Assembly: GCF_016820245.1 (NCBI RefSeq)
Contig: NZ_JAFCAR010000003.1
Coordinates: 205,001 to 269,000, forward strand
Direction of reading: 5' to 3'
Source: Jannaschia sp. Os4
GTDB taxonomy: Bacteria > Pseudomonadota > Alphaproteobacteria > Rhodobacterales > Rhodobacteraceae
Length of the DNA stretch: 64,000 nucleotides
Shown here: piece after piece, positions 40,999 to 48,585 of the stretch
How the letters are laid out: every line of letters starts with the position of its first letter
Numbering within the stretch: the first letter of the stretch is position 1
The notes under the pieces: generated by a model
Told to the model about the DNA's origin: nothing
Databases searched by the model: none
The model's input: only the letters and a program-made list of their open reading frames with translations
Translations under genes and position numbers: made by a program

Positions 40999-41855
40999 CC
41001 CTTCGCGGCCCGTGCGAGGCCGTGGCGGAGCTTGGCGACCGTGGAGGGGCGGGGCGGCGGGGCGGACCAGTCGCGCTCCATGGTGGCCAGCATCCGCTCG
41101 TAGGGGCCCATCATCAGCAGCGCCGGCAGCAGCGGAAGGCGGCGGTGCACGGGGACCAGCGCGGCGGCCTCGTCGAAGGCGGCGCGGGCCTGCGCGCCGA
41201 CGAGGGCGCGGGCCGCGGGGAGCGACGGGTGCGCGGGGGCGTCCGTGGCGCAGTGGGGGATGCCCACCGCCGTCAGGGCGGGGGCGGGCAGGTAGAGGCG
41301 GCCGCGGCCCGCGTCCTCCTCGACGTCGCGCAGGATGTTGGTGAGCTGCAGGCCGCGGGCGAGGGACAGGGCGAAGCGCTCGGACGGGGCGCCGATCCAC
41401 GCGCCGAAGCAGCGCATCGAGAGGATGCCCACCGCGCCCGCGACGCGGCGGACGTAGGCGTGCAGTTCGGCGTCGGAGGGGGCGACGATGGGGACGGCGT
41501 CCATGCGCATCCCGTCGATCACGAGGTCGAACTCGCCGCGCGGCAGGTCGAACGCCTCGGCGGAGCGCGCCACCTCGGCCCCGATCGCGGAGCGGGGCGC
41601 GCCGCGGAAGGCGGCGTCGATCTCGTCGGCCCAGCGGTCGAGCCCCGCCTTGCGGCCCTGCGCGGTGTCGGAGCCGGGCGCGTCGCCGTCCGCGATGTCG
41701 TCGACCACGCGGCAGAGCGCGTAGACCGCGTGGATCGCGCGGCGGCGGGCGCGGGGCAGCACGCGCATCCCCGCCGCGAAGCTGGAGCCTGCGGCGGCGA
41801 CGACGCGGCGGACCTCCTCTGCGTCGGCGGTGGCGGTGGTCGGCGGGACGATCAT
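40995..41855 (-). CDS. hpnD: HpnD, presqualene diphosphate synthase
   Basis: 286 aa, squalene/phytoene synthase family. HpnD condenses two farnesyl-PP to presqualene-PP. First Asp-rich motif 'RVVDDIADGD' near 49, second 'LQLTNILRDVEEDAGRGRLY' near 168-187. 'SSFAAGMRVLPRARRRAIHA' near 24 is the family's entry segment. Overlaps hpnC (ATGA) and hpnE (GTGA). Phytoene synthase CrtB is the alternative, but its pairing with HpnC and HpnE favours HpnD. Confidence 0.9.
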   Translation of the reverse strand: MIVPPTTATADAEEVRRVVAAAGSSFAAGMRVLPRARRRAIHAVYALCRVVDDIADGDAPGSDTAQGRKAGLDRWADEIDAAFRGAPRSAIGAEVARSAEAFDLPRGEFDLVIDGMRMDAVPIVAPSDAELHAYVRRVAGAVGILSMRCFGAWIGAPSERFALSLARGLQLTNILRDVEEDAGRGRLYLPAPALTAVGIPHCATDAPAHPSLPAARALVGAQARAAFDEAAALVPVHRRLPLLPALLMMGPYERMLATMERDWSAPPPRPSTVAKLRHGLARAAKG

Positions 41856-42718
41856 CGGCGCGATCCGACCACGGCGGCGGCCAGTCCCGCAAGGCCCGCG
41901 CGGGCGAAGTCGAGGCGGCTGGGCGCGATCCTGCGCGCGAGCGGGTCGCCGTGGCGCAGGCGGCGCGACAGGCGCCGGGCGAGGTCGAGGGTCGCGGTGG
42001 CCTGCGCCCGCAGGCCGCGCGCGCGGATGCGGGCGGGCAGGGGCGCGGCGGCGGCGAGCAGGTCGTCCGTGGCGTCGAGGGTGCGCCGGACGACGGCGCG
42101 CAGCGCGGGGGACATGGCGGGGGCGGTGAGGTCGGCGCGGGCGACCCCCGCCGCCTCGCGCAGGTCGAGGGGGAGGTAGCAGCGGCCTAGGCCGCGCTCG
42201 TCCGCCGCGATGTCCTGGCAGTGGTTGAGCACCTGCAGCGCGGCGCACAGCGCGTCGGAGGGGGCCTGCGCGTCCTCGCCCTCGCCGTGGACGGCGAGCA
42301 GGAAGCGCCCGACGGGCACCGCGGAGGAGGCGCAGTAGGCCATCAGGTCGTCCCAGTCCGCGCAGTCGGTCAGGGTCACGTCGCGGCGGAAGGCGGGCAG
42401 GAGGGCGCGGGCCTCCGCCAAGGCGGGCGGATCGACGAGGGCGCGGAGGTCCGATCCCTCGTTGCGGGCGGTTCCGTCGAGTCCCGCCTCGAGCGAATCG
42501 AGGCGCGCGAGGCGCGATTCCGGCGAATGGTCGCCGCCATCCGCCGCGTCGTCGGCGGCGCGGGCGAAGCGGTAGAACGCGACCACGCGGGCGCGGGTTC
42601 CGCGGGGCAGAAGTCTCGACGCCACGGGGAAATTCTCGGACGCGGCCTTGGCCCACGGGTCGGGCGCGGCGCCGGGGCGCGCGGGGGCGTTGCCGGGAAT
42701 GTCATCCACGATGGACAT
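41852..42718 (-). CDS. hpnC: HpnC, hydroxysqualene synthase
   Basis: 288 aa, second member of the squalene/phytoene synthase family in this operon. HpnC turns presqualene-PP into hydroxysqualene. 'ENFPVASRLLPRGTRARVVA' near 29, first Asp-rich region 'ARAADDAADGG' near 53, second 'NHCQDIAADERGLGRCYLP' near 160. ATG at 42718 is used; a TTG nine codons upstream is possible. First gene of the hpnCDE operon, with 86 nt to the divergent operon. Confidence 0.9.
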   Translation of the reverse strand: MSIVDDIPGNAPARPGAAPDPWAKAASENFPVASRLLPRGTRARVVAFYRFARAADDAADGGDHSPESRLARLDSLEAGLDGTARNEGSDLRALVDPPALAEARALLPAFRRDVTLTDCADWDDLMAYCASSAVPVGRFLLAVHGEGEDAQAPSDALCAALQVLNHCQDIAADERGLGRCYLPLDLREAAGVARADLTAPAMSPALRAVVRRTLDATDDLLAAAAPLPARIRARGLRAQATATLDLARRLSRRLRHGDPLARRIAPSRLDFARAGLAGLAAAVVGSRR

Positions 42719-42804
42719 GCCTTTGCGCGATCTCCGGAAGGTCAAGGCCGTGACAAGCCGTTTCGCTGTTCTAGGTCGCCCTTCGCATGGAGGAAGGGTG
42801 TAAC
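42719..42804. promoter_or_regulatory. Divergent promoter of squalene and C30 carotenoid operons
   Basis: 86 nt separate hpnC (minus) from the DUF2141 gene (plus), so both promoters must lie here or overlap the coding starts. A strong ribosome site 'ggaggaaggg' (42789-42798) precedes the DUF2141 start. No clear operator palindrome was seen. Confidence 0.5.
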
Positions 42805-43230
42805 ATGCGGTTTACATCGACGCGCGCCGCCTTGGCCACGCTCGCCCTGTCCGCAGGGATCGCCGCGCCTGCGGCGGCGGGGGACGTGACGGTGACCGTG
42901 GAGGGGCTGCGCAACGGCGCGGGCCTGATCCGCGCCGCCGTGTGCCCGCCGGAGACGTTCACCAAGCCGGGCTGTCCCTACGTGGGCGCGGCGCGGGCGT
43001 CCGGAGGGCGGGTCACCGTCACCGGCGTGCCCGACGGCGTCTACGCCGTGCAGGTCTTCCACGACGAGGACGCGGACGGCGCCTTGGACCGCAACGGGTT
43101 CTGGCCGACCGAGGGCCTCGGTTTCTCCAACGACGCGCCCATGCGGATGGGCCCCCCTCGCTTCCGGGACGCCGCCGTGCGGGTCACCGGGGGCGGATCG
43201 ATCAGACTGAACGTGAGGTACTTCCCATGA
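42805..43230 (+). CDS. DUF2141 secreted protein
   Basis: 141 aa. Signal peptide 'MRFTSTRAALATLALSAG' to about residue 26 (Ala-Ala-Ala-Gly), then a beta-rich domain: 'VTVTVEGLRNGAGLIRAAVC', 'GVPDGVYAVQVFHDEDADG' and 'NGFWPTEGLGFSNDA', the DUF2141 signature. Two Cys could pair. The family has no assigned role but recurs beside carotenoid genes, and here it opens the desaturase operon and overlaps crtN (ATGA). A job in carrying or placing the finished pigment in the envelope is a guess. Confidence 0.88.
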   Translation: MRFTSTRAALATLALSAGIAAPAAAGDVTVTVEGLRNGAGLIRAAVCPPETFTKPGCPYVGAARASGGRVTVTGVPDGVYAVQVFHDEDADGALDRNGFWPTEGLGFSNDAPMRMGPPRFRDAAVRVTGGGSIRLNVRYFP

Positions 43231-44798
43231 ATGCCGTCTCCGGCATCACCCCGAAGAAGGCCGTCGTCGTCGGCGCCGGCCCCGGTGGCCTCGCCACCGC
43301 GATGCTGATGCGCGCCGCGGGCGCCGAGGTCACGCTGATCGAGCGGGAGGACCGCGTCGGCGGGCGCACCGCGTCGTTCACGCAGGACGGGTTCACCTTC
43401 GACTACGGGCCGACCTTCTACCTCTACCCGGAGGTGCTGCAGGAGATCTTCCAAGCCTGCGGACGCGACCTCTTCGAGGAGGTCGAGATGGTGAAGCTGG
43501 ACCCGATGTACCGGCTCCAGTTCGACAGCGGGGTCACGTTCGACGCGACGCCCGACGTCGAGCGGCTGACGGCGGAGGCGGCCAAGATCGACCCCACGGA
43601 CGCGGTCAACGTGCCCGCCTACCTGCAGGAGCAGATCGACAAGTTCGCCGTCTTCAAGCCGATCCTGCAGCGCCCCTTCAACGGTCCGGCGGACCTCGTG
43701 AAGCCGGACATGCTCAAGGCGTTCCCGCTGTTCCGCCCGTGGCTCACGGTGGACCAGGACCTGCGGCGCTTCTTCAAGTCCGAGGACCTGCGCCTCGCCT
43801 TCAGCTTCCAGTCGAAATACCTCGGCATGTCGCCGTTCAAGTGCCCCTCGCTGTTCACGATCGTGGCGCATGTCGAGTACGGGTTCGGGGTGTTCCACCC
43901 GATCGGCGGCTGCAACGCGATCCCCCGCGCGATGGCGCGGGTGGCCAGTGAGATCGGCGTGGACGTGCGCCTGAACGAGCCGGTCGAGGAGATCGAGTTC
44001 GACGGTCGCCGCGCCACGGCCGTCCGCACCGCGACGGGCACCTACGAGGCGGACGCGATCATCGTGAACGCCGACTTCGCGTCCACGATCCGCAAGCTGA
44101 TCCCCAACGCCAAGCGCAAGCGGTGGACGGACGAGAAGATCGACTCGAAGAAGTACTCCTGCTCGACCTTCATGCTCTATCTCGGGATCGAGGGGGTCTA
44201 TAAGGATCTGTCGCACCACACGATCTACATGTCGGGCGACTACCTGAAGAACATCCAGGAGATCGACGACGGCCAAGCGCCCGAGGAGCCGACGATCTAC
44301 GTCCAGAACGCGTCCGTCACGGACCCGACGCTGGCGCCGGAGGGGCACTCGACGCTCTACGTGCTGGTGCCGACGGGCAACCTGTCGGGCGGCGTCGACT
44401 GGGCGGAGTTCGGCCCCGTCTACCGCGAGCGCATCCTCGACCGGCTGTCGAAGCTGACGGGCCACGACATCCGGCCCCGCATCCGGACCGAGCGGATGCT
44501 CACGCCGGCCGACTGGGAGTCGGAGATGGGCATCTTCCGGGGTGCCACGTTCAACCTCGCCCACAACCTCGGGCAGATGCTGCACTGGCGGCCGCGGAAC
44601 CGGTTCGAGGACGTGGACGGCGTCTACCTGACCGGGGGCGGGACGCATCCGGGGAGCGGATTGCCCACGATCTTCGAGAGCGCGCGGATCGCGTCGCGGC
44701 TGGCGGCGGACGACCTCGGACTGGACAGCTCCCAACTTCCGCAGAAGCTGCCGACGCAGCCTCTGCCCAACAGCACCTTCAAGGAGGCCGCGGAATGA
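43227..44798 (+). CDS. crtN: C30 carotenoid desaturase (CrtN/CrtI-type)
   Basis: 523 aa FAD-dependent desaturase/oxidase. Dinucleotide motif 'VVVGAGPGGLATAMLMRAAG' (13-32), 'DRVGGRTASF' near 43, 'FDYGPTFYLYPEVLQEIF' near 58 and the C-terminal carotenoid-oxidoreductase signature 'GVYLTGGGTHPGSGLPTIFE' near 474. In a squalene route it would introduce conjugated double bonds into squalene, giving diapolycopene-type C30 chains. Coupled by ATGA to the genes on both sides. The crtN label, and its exact division of labour with the next gene, are inferred from context. Confidence 0.8.
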   Translation: MNAVSGITPKKAVVVGAGPGGLATAMLMRAAGAEVTLIEREDRVGGRTASFTQDGFTFDYGPTFYLYPEVLQEIFQACGRDLFEEVEMVKLDPMYRLQFDSGVTFDATPDVERLTAEAAKIDPTDAVNVPAYLQEQIDKFAVFKPILQRPFNGPADLVKPDMLKAFPLFRPWLTVDQDLRRFFKSEDLRLAFSFQSKYLGMSPFKCPSLFTIVAHVEYGFGVFHPIGGCNAIPRAMARVASEIGVDVRLNEPVEEIEFDGRRATAVRTATGTYEADAIIVNADFASTIRKLIPNAKRKRWTDEKIDSKKYSCSTFMLYLGIEGVYKDLSHHTIYMSGDYLKNIQEIDDGQAPEEPTIYVQNASVTDPTLAPEGHSTLYVLVPTGNLSGGVDWAEFGPVYRERILDRLSKLTGHDIRPRIRTERMLTPADWESEMGIFRGATFNLAHNLGQMLHWRPRNRFEDVDGVYLTGGGTHPGSGLPTIFESARIASRLAADDLGLDSSQLPQKLPTQPLPNSTFKEAAE

Positions 44799-46324
44799 GC
44801 ACGGTCGGGATCATCGGCGGCGGCCTCGGCGGGCTCGCGGCGGCGGCGACGCTGGCGGCGCGGGGCCACAAGGTCACGCTCCTGGAGAAGAACGGGTGGC
44901 TCGGCGGCAAGGCGGCCGTGCTGGAGGAGCAGGGGTTCCGCTTCGACATGGGGCCGACCATCCTGACGATGCCGCGCGTGCTGGAGCGCGTGTTCGGCGA
45001 GTCGGGGCGCAATCTGGGCGACTACCTCGACCTGCGCCGCCTCGACCCGCAGTGGCGGTGCTTCTACGACGACGGCACGGTGCTGGACCTGCGCAACGAC
45101 CCCAAGGAGGCGCGCGCGGCCATCGCGGCGCTGAACGCCGAGGACGGGCCGGGCTTCGACCGGTTCATGGAGGTCGCGAACCGCCTGTCCACGGTGTCGG
45201 ACAAGTTCTTCTTCTGGAAGTCGGTCGAGGACCTTCGCGACACGATGAACATGAAGGAGAACTTTTCGCTCTCGACCCTGTCGGACGTGATGGCGCTGCG
45301 GATGCACCGCACGGTGGCGGGGCAGATCAAGAAGGACATACGCGACCCGCGCGTGCGGCAGATGCTGGAGCACTTCATCCAGTATGTCGGCTCGTCGCCC
45401 TTGGCGTCGCCGGCGGTGCTCTGCGGGATCGCGCAGATGCAGCAGGGCGAGGGGGTGTGGTATCCGATGGGCGGCACCCGCGCCGTGCCCGTGGCGCTGA
45501 CCCGGCTGGGCGAGGAGCTGGGCGTCGACTACCGCACCGGCGTCGACGTGCAGCGGATCGTCGTGGAGGACGGGCGCGCCGTGGCCGTGGAGGCGGACGG
45601 CGAGGTGATGCGCTTCGACAAGGTCGTGTCGAACATGGATTCGGTGCGGACATACAAGGAGCTGATCGGCGGCTCGGCGTGGACGGACTTCGGCTATCAG
45701 AAGCGGGAGGCGGCGTGCTCGGGCGTGGTGCTCTACCTCGGGCTGAACAAGGCCTACGAGCACATCGCGCACCACAACTTCGTCTTCTCGCGCGACCCGG
45801 AGGAGGAGTTCGACGCGATCTACGACCGCGGCGTCCCCGCGCCCGATCCGACCGCCTACATCGCCGCGCCGATGCGGACCGAGGCGGGGTCGCCCACGGC
45901 CTGCGCGCCGGAGGGGGGCGAGGCGCTCTACATCCTCGTGCACACGCCGCACCTGCGCGACGGGCACGACTGGTCCAAGATGCTGCCGGAGTATCGGCAG
46001 GTCATCATGGACAAGCTGGCCCGCGCGGCCGGGATGGAGGACCTGGAGGAGCGGATCGTGTTCGAGCGGACGCTGACGCCGCAGGACATCCACGACCGCT
46101 ACAAGGTGCTGGACGGGGCGATCTACGGGCTGGTGAGCCACGGCAAGATGATGGGCGCGTTCAAGCCGGGGAACCGCTCGCGCCAGGTGGGCGACCTCTA
46201 CCTCGCGGGGGGCTCGGCCCATCCGGGGCCGGGGATGCCGATGGCGCTGATGTCCGGGTGGATCGCCGCCGACAGCCTGCATCAGGACGCCATCGCCAAC
46301 GAACCCGCGATGGCGGCGGAGTGA
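44795..46324 (+). CDS. crtP: C30 carotenoid oxidase/desaturase (CrtP/CrtI-type)
   Basis: 509 aa, paralogue of the preceding gene. 'GIIGGGLGGLAAAATLAARG' (5-24), 'WLGGKAAVLEEQGFRFDMGP' near 34-53 and C-terminal 'DLYLAGGSAHPGPGMPMALM' near 466. In known C30 pathways a second CrtN-like enzyme (CrtP/CrtNb) oxidises the terminal methyl groups to aldehydes or acids. That role fits here because an acyltransferase and a glycosyltransferase follow. Desaturation shared with the first gene is the alternative. Confidence 0.78.
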   Translation: MSTVGIIGGGLGGLAAAATLAARGHKVTLLEKNGWLGGKAAVLEEQGFRFDMGPTILTMPRVLERVFGESGRNLGDYLDLRRLDPQWRCFYDDGTVLDLRNDPKEARAAIAALNAEDGPGFDRFMEVANRLSTVSDKFFFWKSVEDLRDTMNMKENFSLSTLSDVMALRMHRTVAGQIKKDIRDPRVRQMLEHFIQYVGSSPLASPAVLCGIAQMQQGEGVWYPMGGTRAVPVALTRLGEELGVDYRTGVDVQRIVVEDGRAVAVEADGEVMRFDKVVSNMDSVRTYKELIGGSAWTDFGYQKREAACSGVVLYLGLNKAYEHIAHHNFVFSRDPEEEFDAIYDRGVPAPDPTAYIAAPMRTEAGSPTACAPEGGEALYILVHTPHLRDGHDWSKMLPEYRQVIMDKLARAAGMEDLEERIVFERTLTPQDIHDRYKVLDGAIYGLVSHGKMMGAFKPGNRSRQVGDLYLAGGSAHPGPGMPMALMSGWIAADSLHQDAIANEPAMAAE

Positions 46325-46325
46325 G

Positions 46326-46376
46326 GCAGATCCTTAGCTGAGGATCTGCGGGGCGGACCCTTCCGAAGGGTCCGCC
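46326..46376 (+). repeat. Tandem double hairpin inside the carotenoid operon
   Basis: 'gcagatcct'/'aggatctgc' (46326-46334, 46341-46349) and 'ggcggaccctt'/'aagggtccgcc' (46352-46362, 46366-46376, loop ccg). Built like the element at 19538-19583. It lies between crtP and the acyltransferase gene, so it may attenuate transcription of the two tailoring genes. A fresh ribosome site 'ggaggagg' follows at 46381. Confidence 0.65.
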
Positions 46377-46392
46377 GACCGGAGGAGGCCGC

Positions 46393-47157
46393 ATGGAGCG
46401 GATCGACGACGACCCCGTCGCGCTGCGCGACCCCCGCCGCGTCCGCTTCTTCGAGTGGATCATGGCGCGGCAGGTGCGCGCGGGCTTCCGCGCGCTGCGC
46501 GTGCTGCGCCCGAGCGTGCCCGCGACGGACCCGGCGCGCCCGCTGATCGTCTACGCGAACCACCCCGGCTGGTGGGATCCGGCGGTGTTCCTGTGCCTGC
46601 ACGTCGCGCGGTTCGGGGACCGCCACGCCTACGGGCCGATGGAGGCGGCGGCGCTGGAGCGCTACGGCTTCATGAAGCGGATCGGCATGTGGGGCGTGGC
46701 GCCGGGCACGCGGGCGGGGGCGGCGCGGTTCCTGCGGGTGGGGGAGCGCGTGCTCTCCGATCCGGGACGGATGATCTGGATGACGGCGCAGGGGCGCTTC
46801 GCCGACCCGCGCGAGCGGCCCGTGGCGCTGATGGGCGGGCTGTCCGCGCTGATGGGGCGGACGGGCGCGGTCGCGCTGCCGTTGGCGCTGGAATACCCGT
46901 TCTGGTCCGAGAAGCGGCCCGAGGCGCTGGCCGCGTTCGGGACGATACAGGAGGACCCGGCCGGGCTGGCCGAGGCGCTGGAGGGGGCGATGGACCGCCT
47001 CGCCGCCGCCGCCGTCGCGCGCGACCCCGCGCCCTTCGACACCGTGTCGCGGGGGGCACAGGGGACGGGGGGCGTCTATGGCGCTTGGAAGCGCCTCCAT
47101 GCGATGTTCCGGGGCGAGCGGCACGATCCCGCGCATCTGACGGACGAGAGCCGATGA
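46393..47157 (+). CDS. PlsC-type acyltransferase, probable carotenoid acylation
   Basis: 254 aa lysophospholipid-acyltransferase-like fold. The catalytic N-H-x4-D motif is 'YANHPGWWDPAVFL' near 53-66; 'YGPMEAAALERYGFMKRIGM' near 78 and 'MIWMTAQGRFADPRERP' near 126 are the substrate-binding blocks. Similar enzymes sit in C30 carotenoid clusters and acylate the sugar of glycosylated carotenoids, as CrtO does for staphyloxanthin by role (not by fold). Overlaps the glycosyltransferase start (ATGA). An ordinary phospholipid role is less likely given the setting. Confidence 0.82.
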   Translation: MERIDDDPVALRDPRRVRFFEWIMARQVRAGFRALRVLRPSVPATDPARPLIVYANHPGWWDPAVFLCLHVARFGDRHAYGPMEAAALERYGFMKRIGMWGVAPGTRAGAARFLRVGERVLSDPGRMIWMTAQGRFADPRERPVALMGGLSALMGRTGAVALPLALEYPFWSEKRPEALAAFGTIQEDPAGLAEALEGAMDRLAAAAVARDPAPFDTVSRGAQGTGGVYGAWKRLHAMFRGERHDPAHLTDESR

Positions 47158-48284
47158 CCCTGCTTGGATACCTCGCGCTGGCCGCGCTCGTGCTGGCCTC
47201 GATCTACGTGTCCACGACCTTCGTGAACCTCGTGCTGTTCCGCGCCCCCCGCGCGGTGGCCGAGGGAATGCCGGAGGTCTCGGTCCTGATCCCGGCCCGC
47301 GACGAGGCGGACAACATCCGCGCGGCGCTCGACGGGGCGCTCGCGCAATGGGGCGTCGAGGTGGAGGTCGTCGTGCTCGACGACGGTTCGACCGACGGGA
47401 CGGACGGGATCGTGGCCGAGTACGCGGCGCGCGACCCGCGCGTCCGGCTGGTGCGGGGCGCCGACCTTCCCGCCGGGTGGAACGGCAAGCAGCACGCCTG
47501 CCACCAGCTGTCGCAGGCGGCGTCGCACCCGGTGCTGCTGTTCGTGGACGCGGACGTGCGTCTGGCGCCCGACGCGGCGGCGCGGATGCGGGGCTACATG
47601 CAGGCGCGCGGGCTCGATCTCGTGTCCGGCTTCCCGCGCCAGGTCACCGGCTCCTTGGCCGAGCGGGTCGCGATCCCGCAGATCCTGATGCTGCTGCTCG
47701 GCTACCTGCCCTTCGCCTTCGCCCGGCTGTCGAACTCGCCGGGGTTCGCCGCCGGGTGCGGCCAGCTGATGATGGTGACCGCCGGCGCCTACGCGGCGGC
47801 GGGCGGGCACGCGGCCTTCCGCGACCGGATGCATGACGGGCTGAACCTGCCGCGCAACGTGCGGCTGTCGGGCGGGCGGACGGACATCCTCGACGCCACC
47901 CCGCTGGCGGTGACGCGGATGTACGACAACTGGCCGGACATCGTGTCGGGCTTCTCGAAGAACGCGACCGAGGGGATGGCCAAGCCGGTCGCCCTGCCGG
48001 TCTGGACGGTGCTCTTGGCGGGGGGGCACCTGCTGCCGTTCCTGACGCTGGCGCTGGGGCTGCTCTTCGGGGCGGAGGACGCGGTGACGTTCTCGGCCTC
48101 CGCGCTGGGCCTCGTCCTCGCGGCGCGGGCGCTGCTGGCGTGGCGGGTCTGCCAAGGCTGGCGCGCGGTGCTGCTGCACCCGGCGGGCGTGGTCGTGACG
48201 CTGTGGATCCAGTGGCGCGCGCTCGCCGCCGCCCGGCGGGGCGAGACCGCGACGTGGCGGGGGCGCAGCTACGAGGTCAACTGA
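47154..48284 (+). CDS. Membrane family 2 glycosyltransferase (CrtQ-like)
   Basis: 376 aa. N-terminal membrane helix 'LGYLALAALVLASIYVST', then GT2 core: 'SVLIPARDEADNIRAALDGA' near 43-62, 'VVVLDDGSTDGTDGIV' near 75, 'LFVDADVRL' with the metal D-x-D near 129, followed by C-terminal hydrophobic segments from about 285. Architecture matches CrtQ, which adds glucose to diaponeurosporenoate in Staphylococcus. Last gene of the carotenoid operon; its end overlaps the next, convergent gene by 8 nt. Confidence 0.83.
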   Translation: MTLLGYLALAALVLASIYVSTTFVNLVLFRAPRAVAEGMPEVSVLIPARDEADNIRAALDGALAQWGVEVEVVVLDDGSTDGTDGIVAEYAARDPRVRLVRGADLPAGWNGKQHACHQLSQAASHPVLLFVDADVRLAPDAAARMRGYMQARGLDLVSGFPRQVTGSLAERVAIPQILMLLLGYLPFAFARLSNSPGFAAGCGQLMMVTAGAYAAAGGHAAFRDRMHDGLNLPRNVRLSGGRTDILDATPLAVTRMYDNWPDIVSGFSKNATEGMAKPVALPVWTVLLAGGHLLPFLTLALGLLFGAEDAVTFSASALGLVLAARALLAWRVCQGWRAVLLHPAGVVVTLWIQWRALAAARRGETATWRGRSYEVN

Positions 48285-48585
48285 GCGGCGCTCCGCCCCG
48301 CTTGGCGCGACGCAGGATCCGCGCGAGCAGCCGCTCCTTGCGGGCGGGGCCGGCGGCGGCCGCCTCGTCCAGCTGCTCGGTCAGGCGCTCGACCTTGCTG
48401 CGGAGGTTGGCGGCTTGGCGGCGGGCCAGCTCGCGCTCGGTCAGGAGGCGGGCGCGCATCTCCTCCATCCGCGCCTCGGCGCGGTCGAGGTCGAGGCTCA
48501 GGCTGCGGACGGCGGCGCGCAGCTCCTCGGGGGTCGGATCGGGGCCGGGGGCCCGCGCCTCGGGCGCGACGGGGTCGGTGGTCAT
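48277..48585 (-). CDS. Small coiled-coil protein, unknown
   Basis: 102 aa. Long charged heptad-like stretch from about 20 to 75 ('LSLDLDRAEARMEEMRARLL', 'LRSKVERLTEQLDEAA') predicted to be a coiled coil, ending in a basic tail 'RILRRAKRGG'. No catalytic signs. The start overlaps the preceding glycosyltransferase stop (ATGA), so it is the last gene of the second glycan operon. It could be a partner or anchor for that enzyme. Confidence 0.68.
   Translation of the reverse strand: MTTDPVAPEARAPGPDPTPEELRAAVRSLSLDLDRAEARMEEMRARLLTERELARRQAANLRSKVERLTEQLDEAAAAGPARKERLLARILRRAKRGGAPLS

Noticed and set aside
40995-42718. Phytoene synthase (C40 carotenoid) reading of the two synthase genes
   Set aside because: Two different family members coupled to hpnE is the HpnC-D-E squalene set; no geranylgeranyl-PP synthase is nearby.
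39766-42718. Hopanoid operon
   Set aside because: No squalene-hopene cyclase or other hpn genes adjoin, while five carotenoid-type genes do. Hopanoid use of the squalene elsewhere in the genome remains possible.
39766-48284. Part of a photosynthesis gene cluster
   Set aside because: No bch, puf, puh or C40 crt genes in the window.
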